Part shown: in pieces, positions 21,695 through 32,865 of the stretch
Layout: every line of letters starts with the position of its first letter
Position numbering within the stretch: the first letter of the stretch is position 1
Assembly: GCA_024180945.1 (NCBI GenBank)
Contig: JAKSGN010000043.1
Span: forward strand, 2,170,001 to 2,234,000
Direction of reading: 5' to 3'
Source: Macrophomina tecta
Lineage: Eukaryota; Ascomycota; Dothideomycetes; Botryosphaeriales; Botryosphaeriaceae
DNA: 64,000 nucleotides
Made by a program: the position numbers and the translations under genes
Notes under the pieces: generated by a model
Databases searched by the model: none
Told to the model about the DNA's origin: nothing
Seen by the model: the letters and a program-made list of their open reading frames with translations, nothing else

Positions 21695-24600
21695 AAGCAG
21701 CCGCCACAATCACCATCGTCGCCACGCCGTGCCGTTCAGTTGGTTTCATTTGGGGTGGGAGAGATATTTTGGGGCAGGGGAACAATATCCTTTTTGCATT
21801 GGCTGCCGCTGGGGAGAATTAATGATGTGGTAGCCACCACACGGTCATGCATGCATGCTTTCTAAGGCACTACTACCTTTTTATTCCATTTTCTGCCCGG
21901 AGCACCTTAGGGAGGAGACGAGACGAGCGAGAACCCCCTTTTCACAGCACTTTTACCGGCAGTTTAACTCTTTACTCTAGGGATGGATGGAGGGGATCAC
22001 GAACTGTTTTACCTCCCTTCTTTCTTTTTTTTTTTGTTTCTTCGACCCGCTGGTCTCTAATCCTCTTGGGCCTTTAGGCTTCAATGCCATACTTTTGGTC
22101 TGGCGAGCCATCAAAGTTTTTTTTTTTTTTTTTTCACAAGCAGGTTTCTTACGTGGCTCCTGCTTCTCTTGTTTCTTTTTTCTTTTTGACTTTCTGGTAT
22201 GAATGTATTGCCACCACTGGGAACCGCAGCCTTGCTCTTCTCTCCTAAGGAGCTCAGGCATGGACCAAACCGACGACAACCAACCTCAGCCGACCCGCTG
22301 CCAGCAGCGTCAAAAGTACCTACGACCCAGCCGTCGTTCGCTCATCGGCTGAGCTAGAAACACTACCGGGCCTGGTGCAACTGCCCGACTCTTCATTCGC
22401 ACGGCTGGGACGATAGTGTTCAGATTTCCTTTTTTATTTTTTTTTTCCCTTGAAACCTTGAAAAAGCATGCTGTTTTGCCACCGGAACCCACACACAATT
22501 GCGCGCGTTGCTGTATTCCCCAAAACATATTCCCTCTCGAATCATATCTCTATGTGTGTGGGTGCTGTTTTGGTACCCTGTCTCGTCTCTTGTCTCTTTG
22601 GGGGGTTTCGCACGTCGTACCATTTGTGGCCGATTGAGAGAGTGTATTTTCCTTTTACTGCTACTACTTGTGCGTGTTCTAGTTGTTACTTAGTGTGTTT
22701 TCGGTCGCTACCGCACAGCCATACATCGAACGTTATGTTAGACTAGTGCTGAATTGAAAAATCGAATAAAAAAAGAGGTCAAAGATGTGTCAATCGTCCG
22801 CTCTACTCCATGGGTTTCTTTACTTGGAAAACTCCATTCATCAAGCCTCTCTATCCCGGCTTTCTACTTCGTATTCACTGGTCAAAACTTGCTTTTGCCC
22901 CTTCCTTGCTTTTTCTTCTTCTTTCTTTTCCTTGGCTGCACTACCAGTCGCTCGAGTGCGTTTCTTTTTCGGCTTTTCTCCCGAGACAACATGTAGGTCT
23001 CAACGTCTTGCGCCCGCTGCTGCTCCTGCTGCTGCATCCAGGCGAGCTGCAACGGCGTTGCAACGCTGGTGCTTGCTTCGATGGTGGCGTCATTTACGGG
23101 GGTCTCACGTCCGTGCCACTTTTCTCTTCATTTACTTTTCTTCCTTCTGTCCTGCTTCTGTCTCGCCTTCGATCATCTGAAAAGAGCAGGCGAAGCGAGC
23201 GACAGAAGAGAGATGGGGTGGCGTGTTTGATGAGCAGTCCCTTTTATTATTCTTACTCTATCTCTGTTCGTCACGAGGCGTCCCTCTCTTTCTCCTCCCT
23301 CTCCTCCCTTCTCATTCTCATCAGAAATCAATCTACGTCGGTCGATCATTTGGCTCAAGTGCAGGGGTCCAGCTTCTTCCGGTTGGCTGGGGGGCAGAAT
23401 GGGCGAAATTTGTTTGGGATGGTGGAGAGAGAGAAGAGGAGAGCTACGAGGGAGAGTAGGCCAGGTGATGGGCTGTGCACGACCACTTATCCGGGGTGGG
23501 TCTCCCGACCTCCGAGACCCCCCGTTTAACGGGCGAAGGAAGAAGGGGGGAGGTTGGGATGGCGAATTGGAAAAAAGAAAAAAAATTAAGAGAGGACAAG
23601 GGTCATGGGCTGGTGGAAGTATCGTCAGATCATACTATTCTTCTTCGTACTTCGCTTATCCATTCCGGCGTGTTTGATGGACCTCCGTTCAGTCTTTATT
23701 CGCTTTTGATCTCTCTCGCGCGAGACGTAAGATTAGTTCGATTGGTCTGCGCATCTCTTTCCGCTTCTCGCTCTCGTGTGTTGGCCTTTTTTGCTTTGTT
23801 TGTGGCATGTCAAAGTGATCGATGGCCAGGACCCCTGCCGGACCCGAGACGGCGGATGCTGGCGGATGGTCGAGAAGAGAGAGAGAGCACCTGTGCTTCC
23901 TGCCGTTTCAGCCGTTTGCGGTTGGCCAAATTCGTTGGTCTCCTCGTTGGCGCGCCGTTTGGGCTTTCGTGGAGAATCCCATTTGCAGTGGGGGTGGGGC
24001 AGAAGAGAATGGGACGGAGTAGTGGTGTTTCGCAGCGGTGGATTCTTGGCTTCGCGAAAGTAGGGAGAAAGTGATTCAGAGCATCCTGAGCGGTCGGTCG
24101 ACGGGGAAAAGGGATGTCATGTCAGCGGACAGCTCGTGGGTTTCTCGGAGTATTGTCCGAGATGTGGATCTCGCTAGATATGTAGCAGCACTTCTCCTCC
24201 ATCTCTCTCAGTGGATGCGTAGACGTGTATGGTGGATCAGAATGATGGTTGGCTCACACACGTCTGGGGTTCACTGGCGGCTGTTGCTGGTGGAGACCGA
24301 GACCTTGTCGACGACTCGTTTTCTGAGTCAGGCAGGCCGAAGCTCTTTCTCGATTTTTGCTGCACAGGGTGTGGAGGCGCGGTGGGCTTGATCGAGGGCG
24401 TTTGTCACTTGACGTCAAGATAAGGACCGTTTCTGGGCGGTTTTGAATGGTTGTACAAGGAGGCGGAGGCGGAGGCGGAGTCGGCGCATGGCACTGGCCG
24501 TTGGCTGTTTCTTTTGTTTACCGCGCGGTTAATTTGGGGGTCGAGGCGTTCTCGTCCAATTGGAATGTGAAATGCCAATAGAACCTGATCTCACGGTGTG

Positions 24601-25943
24601 AAGGTGCACGTAAGATGTGTGATGGCGCTGATGTCTATGGTAGTGATCAGGCTAAGGGTCATAGACGGCTGGTCGACACTCTGCAGCCAATCGCTTGGGA
24701 AGCTGACAAGGAACTTCGGAGACGATGTTATGGAAACAGTTCGCTTCATGGGAAACATACATCTCAATCTTTGCTCGATCTCAGGAGGTCGTTAGCTTAG
24801 AGATGATGATGTGGGTGACAATTTTCTCAAGCCAGATTCCATTCGGGGCGGGCGTTTCACCTTGCCAGGAAGGCTGTCAACCCAATGATTCGAAAAGGCA
24901 TTTAGTACAGTTTTGTTTCTCCATAAGTAGGCTACGTTAAAGGGGCATGTATAAAGATATCTTACTCCTATGGCAGCACGTGTTTGGTGAGTAATATATC
25001 ATACCACATGCCACATTCTACAATGGCTCCGGCGTCTGATTTCCCTACATCCCTTGATGCGGGAAGCTATGTTTTAGTTAAAAAAAAAAAAAAAAAAGTA
25101 GACGTTGAGAGGTTCGTACGGATGCATTTTATCATCTTGATTTTCACTCAGCTGCGCCCAGCTGGCCATGTCAACATCTCGTTGCCAGAAATATTGAGGG
25201 TTCTGCCTTAACACGCCGAAAACTAGTTCCTTTTAGCAGGTAGGTAATACTAATCTTCAGATCATCCAAAGGGCGTGGAACCCTCATTGACTCACACACC
25301 AAGTAGACTCCGTGACGCTTGCCGAGATATGCTTGCAGGGAATCTCGAGGTACCTTGCTTTCACTTTTGCTTGCCACGGCTCTAACTCCATGCATGCCGC
25401 AGGACACCATTGGGGCTGCCTTGATTAGCTTGAGCTCAGGCAGTAAATAAGGCATCAGGCCAAACCCCTGCAATGCTACGTTCGACCATTGCTTTGGAGC
25501 ACTAGAGCACATCATCACACGCAGAAAGCATCACGCCACCCGCGCAGGATCTCAAATCGCTCACAGCAGATGTGATTTGAGCCAGCTCCCGGTCAACCTA
25601 AACGGCTCGCCACCAAAGCCTATCAACACGCCGCGCCTTCCCCCTCTCTTCCTTCCCCTTCACTCCTCCCCTTGGACCGGAAGCAGCTGCAAATTTCACC
25701 GCGGAGAAAATTCTGCTAAACTATCATATCACTGCCCACTTAATCTGGCACATTTGTTAGAGGTCTCAAGCACTATATACCCAGACGCTACTGGTGCCGT
25801 CTAACTGTTACAAGAAATAGTAATGGCAATCAGCAATAACGGTCCGTGTTCATGCCGTGCAACGACATCCCCTGTCATCTTGCTACCTTGGCAAAATTAA
25901 GGCCGCAACGCCCAGGCATTCTTTTCAACAACAAGCCCTGGAT
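21695..25943. other. Long pyrimidine-rich and gene-poor region downstream of Ras
   Basis: The first ~2.5 kb is markedly T/C-rich on the forward strand, with long T tracts (22024-22035 region; T18 at 22117-22134). Open frames here, including the longest (about 240 codons, 22810-23529), are leucine/serine/phenylalanine-rich low complexity without domains. Beyond about 24.4 kb composition becomes ordinary. An A18 run lies at 25080-25097. No gene is recognised. Confidence 0.5.
24459..24481. repeat. GGAGGC hexanucleotide tandem repeat
   Basis: Just under four consecutive GGAGGC units. Confidence 0.8.
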
Positions 25944-26210
25944 ATGGTGAAGGGACGATCATTTCTCCAACTCGGCGATCAATCAGCAGAAGAAGAAGAA
26001 ATCGCCTCTCAAGAAGCCAACATCATGACCGGAAAACAAGAGAGCAGTCAACAGAAATGGATGAGGCAAAAGATCTTCGCCGTTCTAGCGCTCCAGTCCG
26101 AACCCGAGAACTACTCCAACGAAAAAGAAGGTTCAGCCACTCCGTCCATCCGCGCCCGTCGCAGACAAGCCACCAACAAATCGCTCGCCCACTTCCCCGA
26201 ACCAGACTAA
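25944..26210 (+). CDS. Possible small hypothetical protein
   Basis: An 88-codon frame from ATG at 25944. The product is hydrophilic, with an acidic patch after LQLGDQSAEEEE and a basic patch SIRARRRQATNK near the end. It has no signal peptide, membrane segment or recognised family. It stands alone in a gene-poor stretch. Its amino-acid composition is not extreme, which is the only reason it is listed; it may well be a chance frame. Confidence 0.2.
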   Translation: MVKGRSFLQLGDQSAEEEEIASQEANIMTGKQESSQQKWMRQKIFAVLALQSEPENYSNEKEGSATPSIRARRRQATNKSLAHFPEPD

Positions 26211-27171
26211 AATAAAAAATAAAAAATAAAAAAAAAAGGCGGAACGAATCAGTCGCGATCCGCGAGCCCACTTCTAGCTTTGCAGAAATCTTATCAGCGG
26301 GGAAAGAAAAAAGAAAGGACAATGATAACTGGGTGGTCCGATGATCACCAGACTTTTCCTTTTCCATGCCCAGGCAACTAGTCGCATAGAGGGAAAAAGG
26401 CGGGCTGTCCGGGGAAATGAGAGTGGTCGTAAGAATGGTCTTAACTCATCCCGCATTGGGGCAAGCCTGTTGGTCCCTCTTTGATCCGCCGAGAACCGGA
26501 CAGTTTTGATTTCAGTGTTGGAAGCACCGATTCAGAATGAGGGCAGAAGCCGACAGTTCCAGGCCACGGGAAGAATCTGCAAAGACAAAATGGGAGAGAA
26601 AGGTCGGTACACTGATGAGAGAGGAAATGACGTCAAGGAAAGGCTGCTGGTAAACAACAAAGCTTGTGGACGGTACGCGCATTCCACGGCTTTTTTTTTT
26701 CTTCACAGTTCTCCGCACTCCGGGGTAAGTTAAGGTTTTAAGCTTGAACATGAACATGCCGCATCTCGTGCCTTGCGTGCACCCGCCTCTTTTCGCCCTG
26801 CAGCTGATCATCTGCACGAGCAAGGAGCAATAAAAGTCGTCATCATTTCAATATCGGTGCAGTCTTCTGGAACTTCAGACACGAAAACGTCCAAATATCC
26901 AGAACCCAGGCGGCCAAGACAGGTACGAAACATTGGGACAAAGAGAAAGTGATTATTAGCATCTCTTAAAGCGGACGCAATCCTGTTACCGCTCCGCCAT
27001 CATTTTCGCTTATCCTTCTCCGTTTTGATAGGCTGCAGGATGCATATGTACAGTCTACCAAGTGTAACCGTGAGGGGGCCATGCATGCAAAAAGAAGTGG
27101 AATTTCTTTCGTAATGGAAAAATGCGCTTTCCCGAACGCTTTTTCTACTCGTATAACCGACAAGCACAGAA
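26211..27171. other. Intergenic, no gene recognised
   Basis: A-rich stretch followed by ordinary sequence; contains the 3' flank of the PP2A gene. Nothing further seen. Confidence 0.5.
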
Positions 27172-28456
27172 CTAGAGGAAGTAGTCGGGCGTCCTGCGCG
27201 ACACCATCGGCTCGCCAGCTCTCGGGCACGGGTCGAATTGGAGGCTGCCAGAGTATGAGTGTTGTGCACATCGCATTCGCGTGAGGTACGAAAACTTACA
27301 AGGTGTATTTCAGGTGCTCATCGATCTCCATGATGGCGGCCTGGTTTCCGCACCTGTAGCAATAGTTGGGTGCTGACCATAGGTTAGCTTTGCAGTATTC
27401 ATTGATCTTGGTATGGTTTCCGCACCTGAGAAGATCGTCACGACGTTCCTGTCCTGAGACCAGTTGTAGCCCTCCATGACCAGCTGGTGGGCACGCGCAA
27501 CGAGCGTGAGGCCGTTGTTGTGATTGAACGCCTCCGAGATGTCCTGGCCGAACGTGTATCCTGCACCTCGGGGGGAGATTCCCCAGCCGCACCTGTCGTC
27601 GGGGTCGGACCAGAGCAGATCGCACATGGGGCCCTCGTGGGGCACCTCTTGTATCCTGTCCAGCGCACGAATGTTGTCCAAAGTATCAATGCTGGGAGAG
27701 AGACCGCCGTGCAGACAGAAGATCTGGCCGTCGATGAGGGCGGTGAGGGGGAGGTAGTCGAAGAGGTCGGTGAAGTACTTCCAGACGTTGGCGTTGCCGT
27801 ACTTACGCAGGCACTCGTCGTAGAAGCCGTAGACCTGGGTAATCTGGCGGGACTCGTGGTTGCCACGCAGGATGGTGATGCGCTGGGGGTAGCGAATCTT
27901 AAGCGCGACAAGGAGGGTGACAGTCTCGACGGAGAAGTAACCACGGTCGACGTAGTCGCCTGGGTTAATTAGTACCAGAGGAAGTTTGTGAGGCACAGAG
28001 ATGCGTACCCATGAACAGGTAGTTGGTGTCGGGGTTCGGACCGCCAATCTTGAACAGCTCCATCAAGTCATGGAACTGGCCGTGGATATCGCCACACACG
28101 GTGACGGGACATTTCTAGCCGCGAGGTAAGTCATTGAGCGCTGGGCAGGGGTGCAACGGTGGATACTCACCACGGGCTGGACGTTGGACTCTTCCTGGAG
28201 GACCTCACGGGCCTAGACGAACCACGTCAGCTCCTATCTGTTATGCGACCGACAGCGTGGCACGGCGCTGCACGGGACCAGGCTCTCAGTATACCTTGTC
28301 ACAAAGTCGCTGCACATCCTCCTCCTTGAGCTGCTTGCAGCTCATCAAGCTCTCGATCCAGCCGTCCAGGGTGGGGATGGTGGTGGGCTCGGACTTGAGG
28401 GTGGACAGCTGGCTGGGCTCAGGCAGCTTCCCGACGTCCTCCATGTTGGTATCCAT
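27172..28456 (-). CDS. pph1: Protein phosphatase 2A catalytic subunit
   Basis: Six exons (28456-28295, 28212-28171, 28114-28009, 27959-27426, 27372-27300, 27244-27172) give 329 residues. PPP-family metal-site motifs are all present: [27 protein letters not shown], then LHGGLSP and [11 protein letters not shown]. The C-terminus RRTPDYFL is the invariant PP2A tail that is carboxymethylated on the last leucine and phosphorylated on the tyrosine, which separates it from PP4, PP6 and PPG. The enzyme removes phosphate from serine/threonine as the catalytic core of the A-B-C holoenzyme and is essential in most fungi. Its N-terminal extension of about 25 residues ([16 protein letters not shown]) is typical for filamentous ascomycetes. 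A second in-frame ATG four codons on could also serve. The gene is divergent from the O-methyltransferase across about 1 kb. Confidence 0.95.
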
Positions 28457-29271
28457 GTTCAGCAGAGGGTGGGGTGGGTCTGGGAGATGCGGCAGTCTTT
28501 GAAGAAGAGCTGGTCGCGGGGCGGCAAGCGGTCGCGGCCCGGATTAGGAAGAAATGACGTTCAGATCGAGGGCGTGTTTCGAGAGGGGCACGTGGGGGGC
28601 GCAGCGAGCGGGACGGCGAGGCGAGGGCGGAGGGCGATCAGGCAAAGCAGTGGCTTGTCGAAGAGGAGCGGGGTATCTCAAGCGGGAGCGGGCCTTGGGT
28701 TGGGGACGAGGTCGAGGGGAGCGGCGAGCGTGGTGTACAGCGTGCGTGCAGCGCCCAGGCTTGTCTGTTTGGAGCACAACGCAAATCACGCCTGCCTGCC
28801 AAGCCCCAGAGGCGCGCCGCAACGATTTTCCAGTCCGGCGCTCAAGAAGCTGATGCCCATCCCTCACCCGTCACGCACTCACGCTTCTCGTCCGCCCGCC
28901 CGCCCGCCCAGCTCTCTCCGCTCCGCCCGCTGCTCTCGTCGCGCTCCCCAACTCCGCCCGTCACTGAGTGACAGACCCCACTTGCTGCTAACATACGTAT
29001 CCAATGGCCTGTCGCCGTCCGAGACCAGCGCTCCGACAAAGTGCCACTCGGCCTTTGCGTATTGTAGGACAATATACCTCCTCATAGTAACGATGGCGGC
29101 TAGTCCCCAACCACGCGTTCTTTGGGTGCATCGCGGGCGACCCCGGCTTCAACATCGCTCGGGAAATGGGCGTGACTTCGGACATACTACCCCACCTCAC
29201 TCGGGCTTAGGATAACCACTGGTACACCCATGCCGCTCCCCCCCCACATCACCCAGCGATTGCAACATGTC

Positions 29272-29299
29272 CGATGCCGATGCCGATGCCGATGCCGAA
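29272..29299. repeat. GATGCC hexanucleotide repeat in the O-methyltransferase promoter
   Basis: Between four and five consecutive CCGATG units lie about 45 bases upstream of the TATA box. Confidence 0.8.
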
Positions 29300-29342
29300 C
29301 CTCACTCGGGCCCTATCTTACTCTGCTGCCTGTAGCTACCTG

Positions 29343-29350
29343 TATAAATA
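29343..29350 (+). promoter_or_regulatory. TATA box of the O-methyltransferase gene
   Basis: A good TATAAATA lies 129 bases upstream of the ATG, leaving room for a leader of about 100 bases. It suggests a regulated rather than housekeeping promoter. Confidence 0.6.
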
Positions 29351-29478
29351 ATGCGAGAGCCATCACTGACAGCGCAGTCCTCACTTTTTCATCGCTCCGC
29401 GCTTGTCTTGCGTCCTTCAGTCTTCCCTTGCAGCCTCATTTGTGAACCAGTCAAGCCGAGTCCATCCAGAACGCCATC

Positions 29479-30234
29479 ATGTCAGACTACAAGTATCCCT
29501 ATGGCCCGTCCGGGCCCTGGGAGCCGGTCGACAACTTCACGGTCTCGCATCTTGACACACGCCTCAAACCCTCGCTTTCCGAAGGCCTCGCCCATGCTAT
29601 CAAAACATCGCAAGAGCAAGGGCTGCCTGATATTGCGGTTTCTCGCCCACAGGGGAAGTTCCTCATGCTGCAAGCCCGGCTTTTGAGAGCCAGGCACGTC
29701 ATCGAAGTTGGCACGCTGGGAGGATACAGCTCCATCTGGATCGCCCATGCGAACCCGCATATCAAGGTCACCACCGTGGAAGTGAATGAGCATCATGCCG
29801 CCGTAGCCCGCGACAATCTGAAATTTGCTGGTGTGGAGGACCGAGTCGAGGTGATCGTTGGAAATGGAATGGACGTCCTGGCCAAGCTCGTCGACGAGGT
29901 CAATTCGGGGAAGAGGGAGCGTTTTGACCTCGCCTTCATCGATGCCGACAAGGAGAACAACTGGGCCTATTTCGACCACACGGCAAACATGTCCACACCT
30001 GGTGCATGCCTGATTGTTGACAACGTCGTCAGGCAGGGTTCACTTGCGGATCCCGAATTTGCAAGGACCAACAGCAGGACTGCCGGCTGCAGGCTGCTTG
30101 TGGAGAATGTAGGAAAGGATGAGCGTGCCGACGCCGTCGTCATGCAGACTGTTGGTGAAAAGTCCTACGATGGTTTCCTTGTGGCCGTTGTCCGGGACGA
30201 CATCTTGGATTACCTGGAGAACAAGGGCGCTTAA
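29479..30234 (+). CDS. SAM-dependent O-methyltransferase, family 3 (caffeoyl-CoA/catechol type)
   Basis: A single exon encodes 251 residues, the usual length for this family. S-adenosylmethionine motif I is RHVIEVGTLGGYSSIWIA, followed by VTTVEVNEHHAAVARDN at the acidic loop. The divalent-metal and substrate residues lie in LAFIDADKENNWAYFD and IVDNVVRQG. The enzyme should methylate one hydroxyl of a vicinal diol on a small aromatic using a bound Mg2+; the actual substrate cannot be deduced. The protein has no signal peptide or membrane segment and is expected in the cytosol. The first ATG follows a TATA box by 129 bases, and an AATAAA lies 43 bases after the stop. No polyketide or peptide synthase gene is nearby, so a role in secondary metabolism is not supported by context. 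Confidence 0.9.
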   Translation: MSDYKYPYGPSGPWEPVDNFTVSHLDTRLKPSLSEGLAHAIKTSQEQGLPDIAVSRPQGKFLMLQARLLRARHVIEVGTLGGYSSIWIAHANPHIKVTTVEVNEHHAAVARDNLKFAGVEDRVEVIVGNGMDVLAKLVDEVNSGKRERFDLAFIDADKENNWAYFDHTANMSTPGACLIVDNVVRQGSLADPEFARTNSRTAGCRLLVENVGKDERADAVVMQTVGEKSYDGFLVAVVRDDILDYLENKGA

Positions 30235-31281
30235 ACACGGCACCTTGGACTCCGATTTACGGTCGTTGTTTCATAGAATAAATGCTTTCGTTGTTCCAGC
30301 TTTATCATCCATCGTCTCTCCATTATTGTTGTGCAACTACACATTACTACGGCTCCGATGATTACTCCTTCGGCGACAGCCATCCGAAGGTAGGTCAGTC
30401 ACCACGGAATAAGCAGAATATCATCTTGACAGAAGCTGATGACGCAAATACAGATTAGGGAGACATTACGCTGAGCATGTGCGACATGCCACTAATGCAG
30501 CCCGAGCGCACCACAAGAATATACTGATCAATTCGCTGTGAGTTGGCCTTCCTTTCGTCATCTGGAGTAAGCAAACGTGATCCATCCTAATCGGCACGCA
30601 GTTGGGATCATTTGAAGACCTGTCGGATGCATCCGTCGATCCGCTGTTCAGCTGTGCAGTGTCTGGCTGTAATCGTTGGCCAGTGGCCATTAGCTCGGGA
30701 TTCTCATTGGACCAGAATTTGAAGGATGACGCTTAGGAAAATACGCGTATTAGTAGCGAAGACTGTTCCACAAAAAGGTGAGAATATCCCTTTCAACGGA
30801 CCGGCACAGCTGGAAAGTGCAGATACGCGTAGTTCGCAGTTAGCAGAACACTTGGCGCCGCGACAAGTGACCGCAGTTGCTCACTGTAAATACAATTCAA
30901 GCCTGACGCTTGGGCTAACACCTTGCCTGTCCTTCTGTTTGTGGTATATGCGCACCCGAAATTCTCGCAGTCTCCCCTCTATGCAATGGGCTGGTCTCCG
31001 CTGCGGAAAGTCGCAGTGTCTTACGAAAACATATTTAATCAAAGCCGTATCCCAACCTCTGCCACTCATGACACTCAAACCCTCCACCATCGCCCAACAT
31101 ATTAACTTCCTTCACTTTCATTCAGCTTCGGCTCCTGCTTCAAGCAATCCCTGTCATCGCGGGGCCCGGGGCTCCGCATATCACCACAAACCTGAGCCAG
31201 CTTTGGTCCAAGGTGAGTGTGCACATCAATTTGAGTTGCTTGCCAGATAAGAGTCTGTACTGAGAACCGTCGTCGGCGCAG
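30235..31281. other. Intergenic, degenerate, no intact gene
   Basis: Ordinary composition. The 3' half (about 31080-31210) may hold a worn N-terminal exon of the hydrolase pseudogene, since an open stretch ends at a usable donor (AAGGTGAGTG near 31204), but no family motif is visible in it. Confidence 0.35.
30277..30282 (+). terminator. Putative polyadenylation signal of the O-methyltransferase
   Basis: AATAAA 43 bases after the stop codon, in a T-rich context. Confidence 0.4.
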
Positions 31282-32556
31282 GGGAACCGTAAATACGATT
31301 CCATTCTCGTGCTACATAAACGAAAGCGAGAAGCTCGTTGCGAGCCTCGCGAACAATTACGTGGTCGCTAGCTCATCCAGTACGGCTCTCAGAGAGCTCC
31401 GGGGCATTCCAGAGGTTTGCGCCAATGCCTGCCGGAAAAATACCAACGCGACCAGTAGTGGTAGCTATATCGGAACAGCCTTCACGACAAGAAACTCGAT
31501 CCCCATTTTTTATGCCCTTGGTGAGGACGGGCTTCGGAGACACTGGGGTGTGCGAATACATCAAACACCCTGTATTGACGCCTTCAGCTAATGACTTTTT
31601 TCAGGACGTTCGTACGGAACTGCGTTAAGAGCGACAGTTGCTGCCATATTCCCCGAAACGGTGAATAGGGTCTTTTAAGATGGTATCCTGAATATCCATG
31701 AATATTCGCATGAACAGTACCGGTTGTTCCACACTCCAAAAATCCAGGCACTTCGACTGATTGCTCACAATTACAGCGATACCGAAACGTACGCAAGCTC
31801 AGACAAGGCTTTCAGCGCCTTCCTGGAAAATTGTTTCGAAGCAGACGGACCGATGCGCCTTGGCTCACACCAACAAGTCTGCCTCAAGCTTCGAGGAGGA
31901 ATCTACAACTGGCTGGATGACCACATATACCTCTCGCTTACCGGCCCAGACTTCCTAGCCAATTACGATACTGTGAAGAGGGCTATAGTGGAGCTCCTCT
32001 ACCACCCAATTACATACCCTGCGCTAGCCGAGCCAATTAACGGCGTACTGACAGGAAACTTGATCGGGATTGATGATTCCGTGCGTCTGTCCCTTACATC
32101 CACCGAGGGCAGAATGTAATCCTATGTGGGGACAAGACAGCACTATCATCTCACCTGGATGACGTCCTCGCGGTTGATGAACATTCCGGACTGGGCAGAC
32201 TCAGCGATTCGGCCGTGCCCATTGTCATGAACTGCGCTCGGTGGCAGCCGGACGCTAAAGAACGGTACTTGGGAGGCTACGACGTCGAGAGGAGGCATCC
32301 TTTCCTCACCATCGGCATCATCTATGATTCTTTTACGCTCTTCGCCTCCGCGATCAATGCCAGCTAGAGTCTCCCCAGTAGTGTTGCTCTCCAGTACCAC
32401 GGCTATGGTGTACGTCCTCATCTTCCACACTTTTCGTGAGACTGGCTAATCCTGGCCTTTACAGCATTGCAGGATAGCGGATCTCGGTTTTTTATAGTCA
32501 AGATCTTCCAGGAATATCTCATGAATGGCAAGGTGCCGGACCCTGGGACTGTGTAA
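31282..32556 (+). pseudogene. TAP-type alpha/beta-hydrolase (prolyl/tripeptidyl aminopeptidase-like), broken
   Basis: Pieces follow the order of fungal secreted TAP-like hydrolases. They are IPFSCYINESEKL after the lost DPRG motif, YIGTAFTTRNSIPIFYALGE, the nucleophile region WGRSYGTALRATVAAIFPE (joined over a normal 57-base intron, 31548-31604), DKAFSAFLENCFEA, then NCARWQPDAKERYLGGYD, then IGIIYDSFTLFASAINAS with HGYG and HC, and the tail IFQEYLMNGKVPDPGTV. Damage is clear. A TAA at 31676-31678 falls inside the conserved VFxDGI segment. The frame must shift between about 32080 and 32113, and a TAG lies at 32365-32367. A further shift is needed after HC to reach the C-terminal tail. The N-terminus with a signal peptide is not recognisable. 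The family hydrolyses N-terminal residues or small esters outside the cell; this copy cannot make a full protein. Confidence 0.65.
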
Positions 32557-32865
32557 GGTTGGCCAGCCTCGGTTCTCAGATGTGTCCTGGAAAGATGTCA
32601 TCCCTGACGATATCGCGTAACCACTTCTGCCACTTGGAAGGATAATATCCGCCTATTAACTACAACAACAGAACACGGTAGGCATTTTGTAATACTCAAC
32701 GTCGATACTTTCACCTGTCATCTTTTCTCACACGGATGAAGATCCATCCAACGCTCCTTTGTGTTAATGAAATGACTCGGTATCTGTATATTGGACTTGG
32801 AAATTGGATTATTCCCCTCTCGCTCGAAGTATCGGCACTGCAAATTTCCACTAGCTTCCCAAATC

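Larger units (their letters stand above)
28457..29478. promoter_or_regulatory. Divergent intergenic region between PP2A and the O-methyltransferase
   Basis: GC-rich with C/T-rich patches. It holds the PP2A promoter/leader on the left and, on the right, a hexanucleotide repeat and a TATA box for the methyltransferase. The ~248-codon forward frame (28469-29215) is low complexity and not considered a gene. Confidence 0.5.

Noticed and set aside
22810..23529. Forward open frame of about 240 codons after Ras
   Set aside because: Leucine/serine/phenylalanine-rich product of a T/C-rich tract; no domain or convincing hydrophobic-helix pattern.
28469..29215. Forward frame of about 248 codons between PP2A and the methyltransferase
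   Set aside because: GC-rich divergent promoter region, low-complexity composition, no domain.
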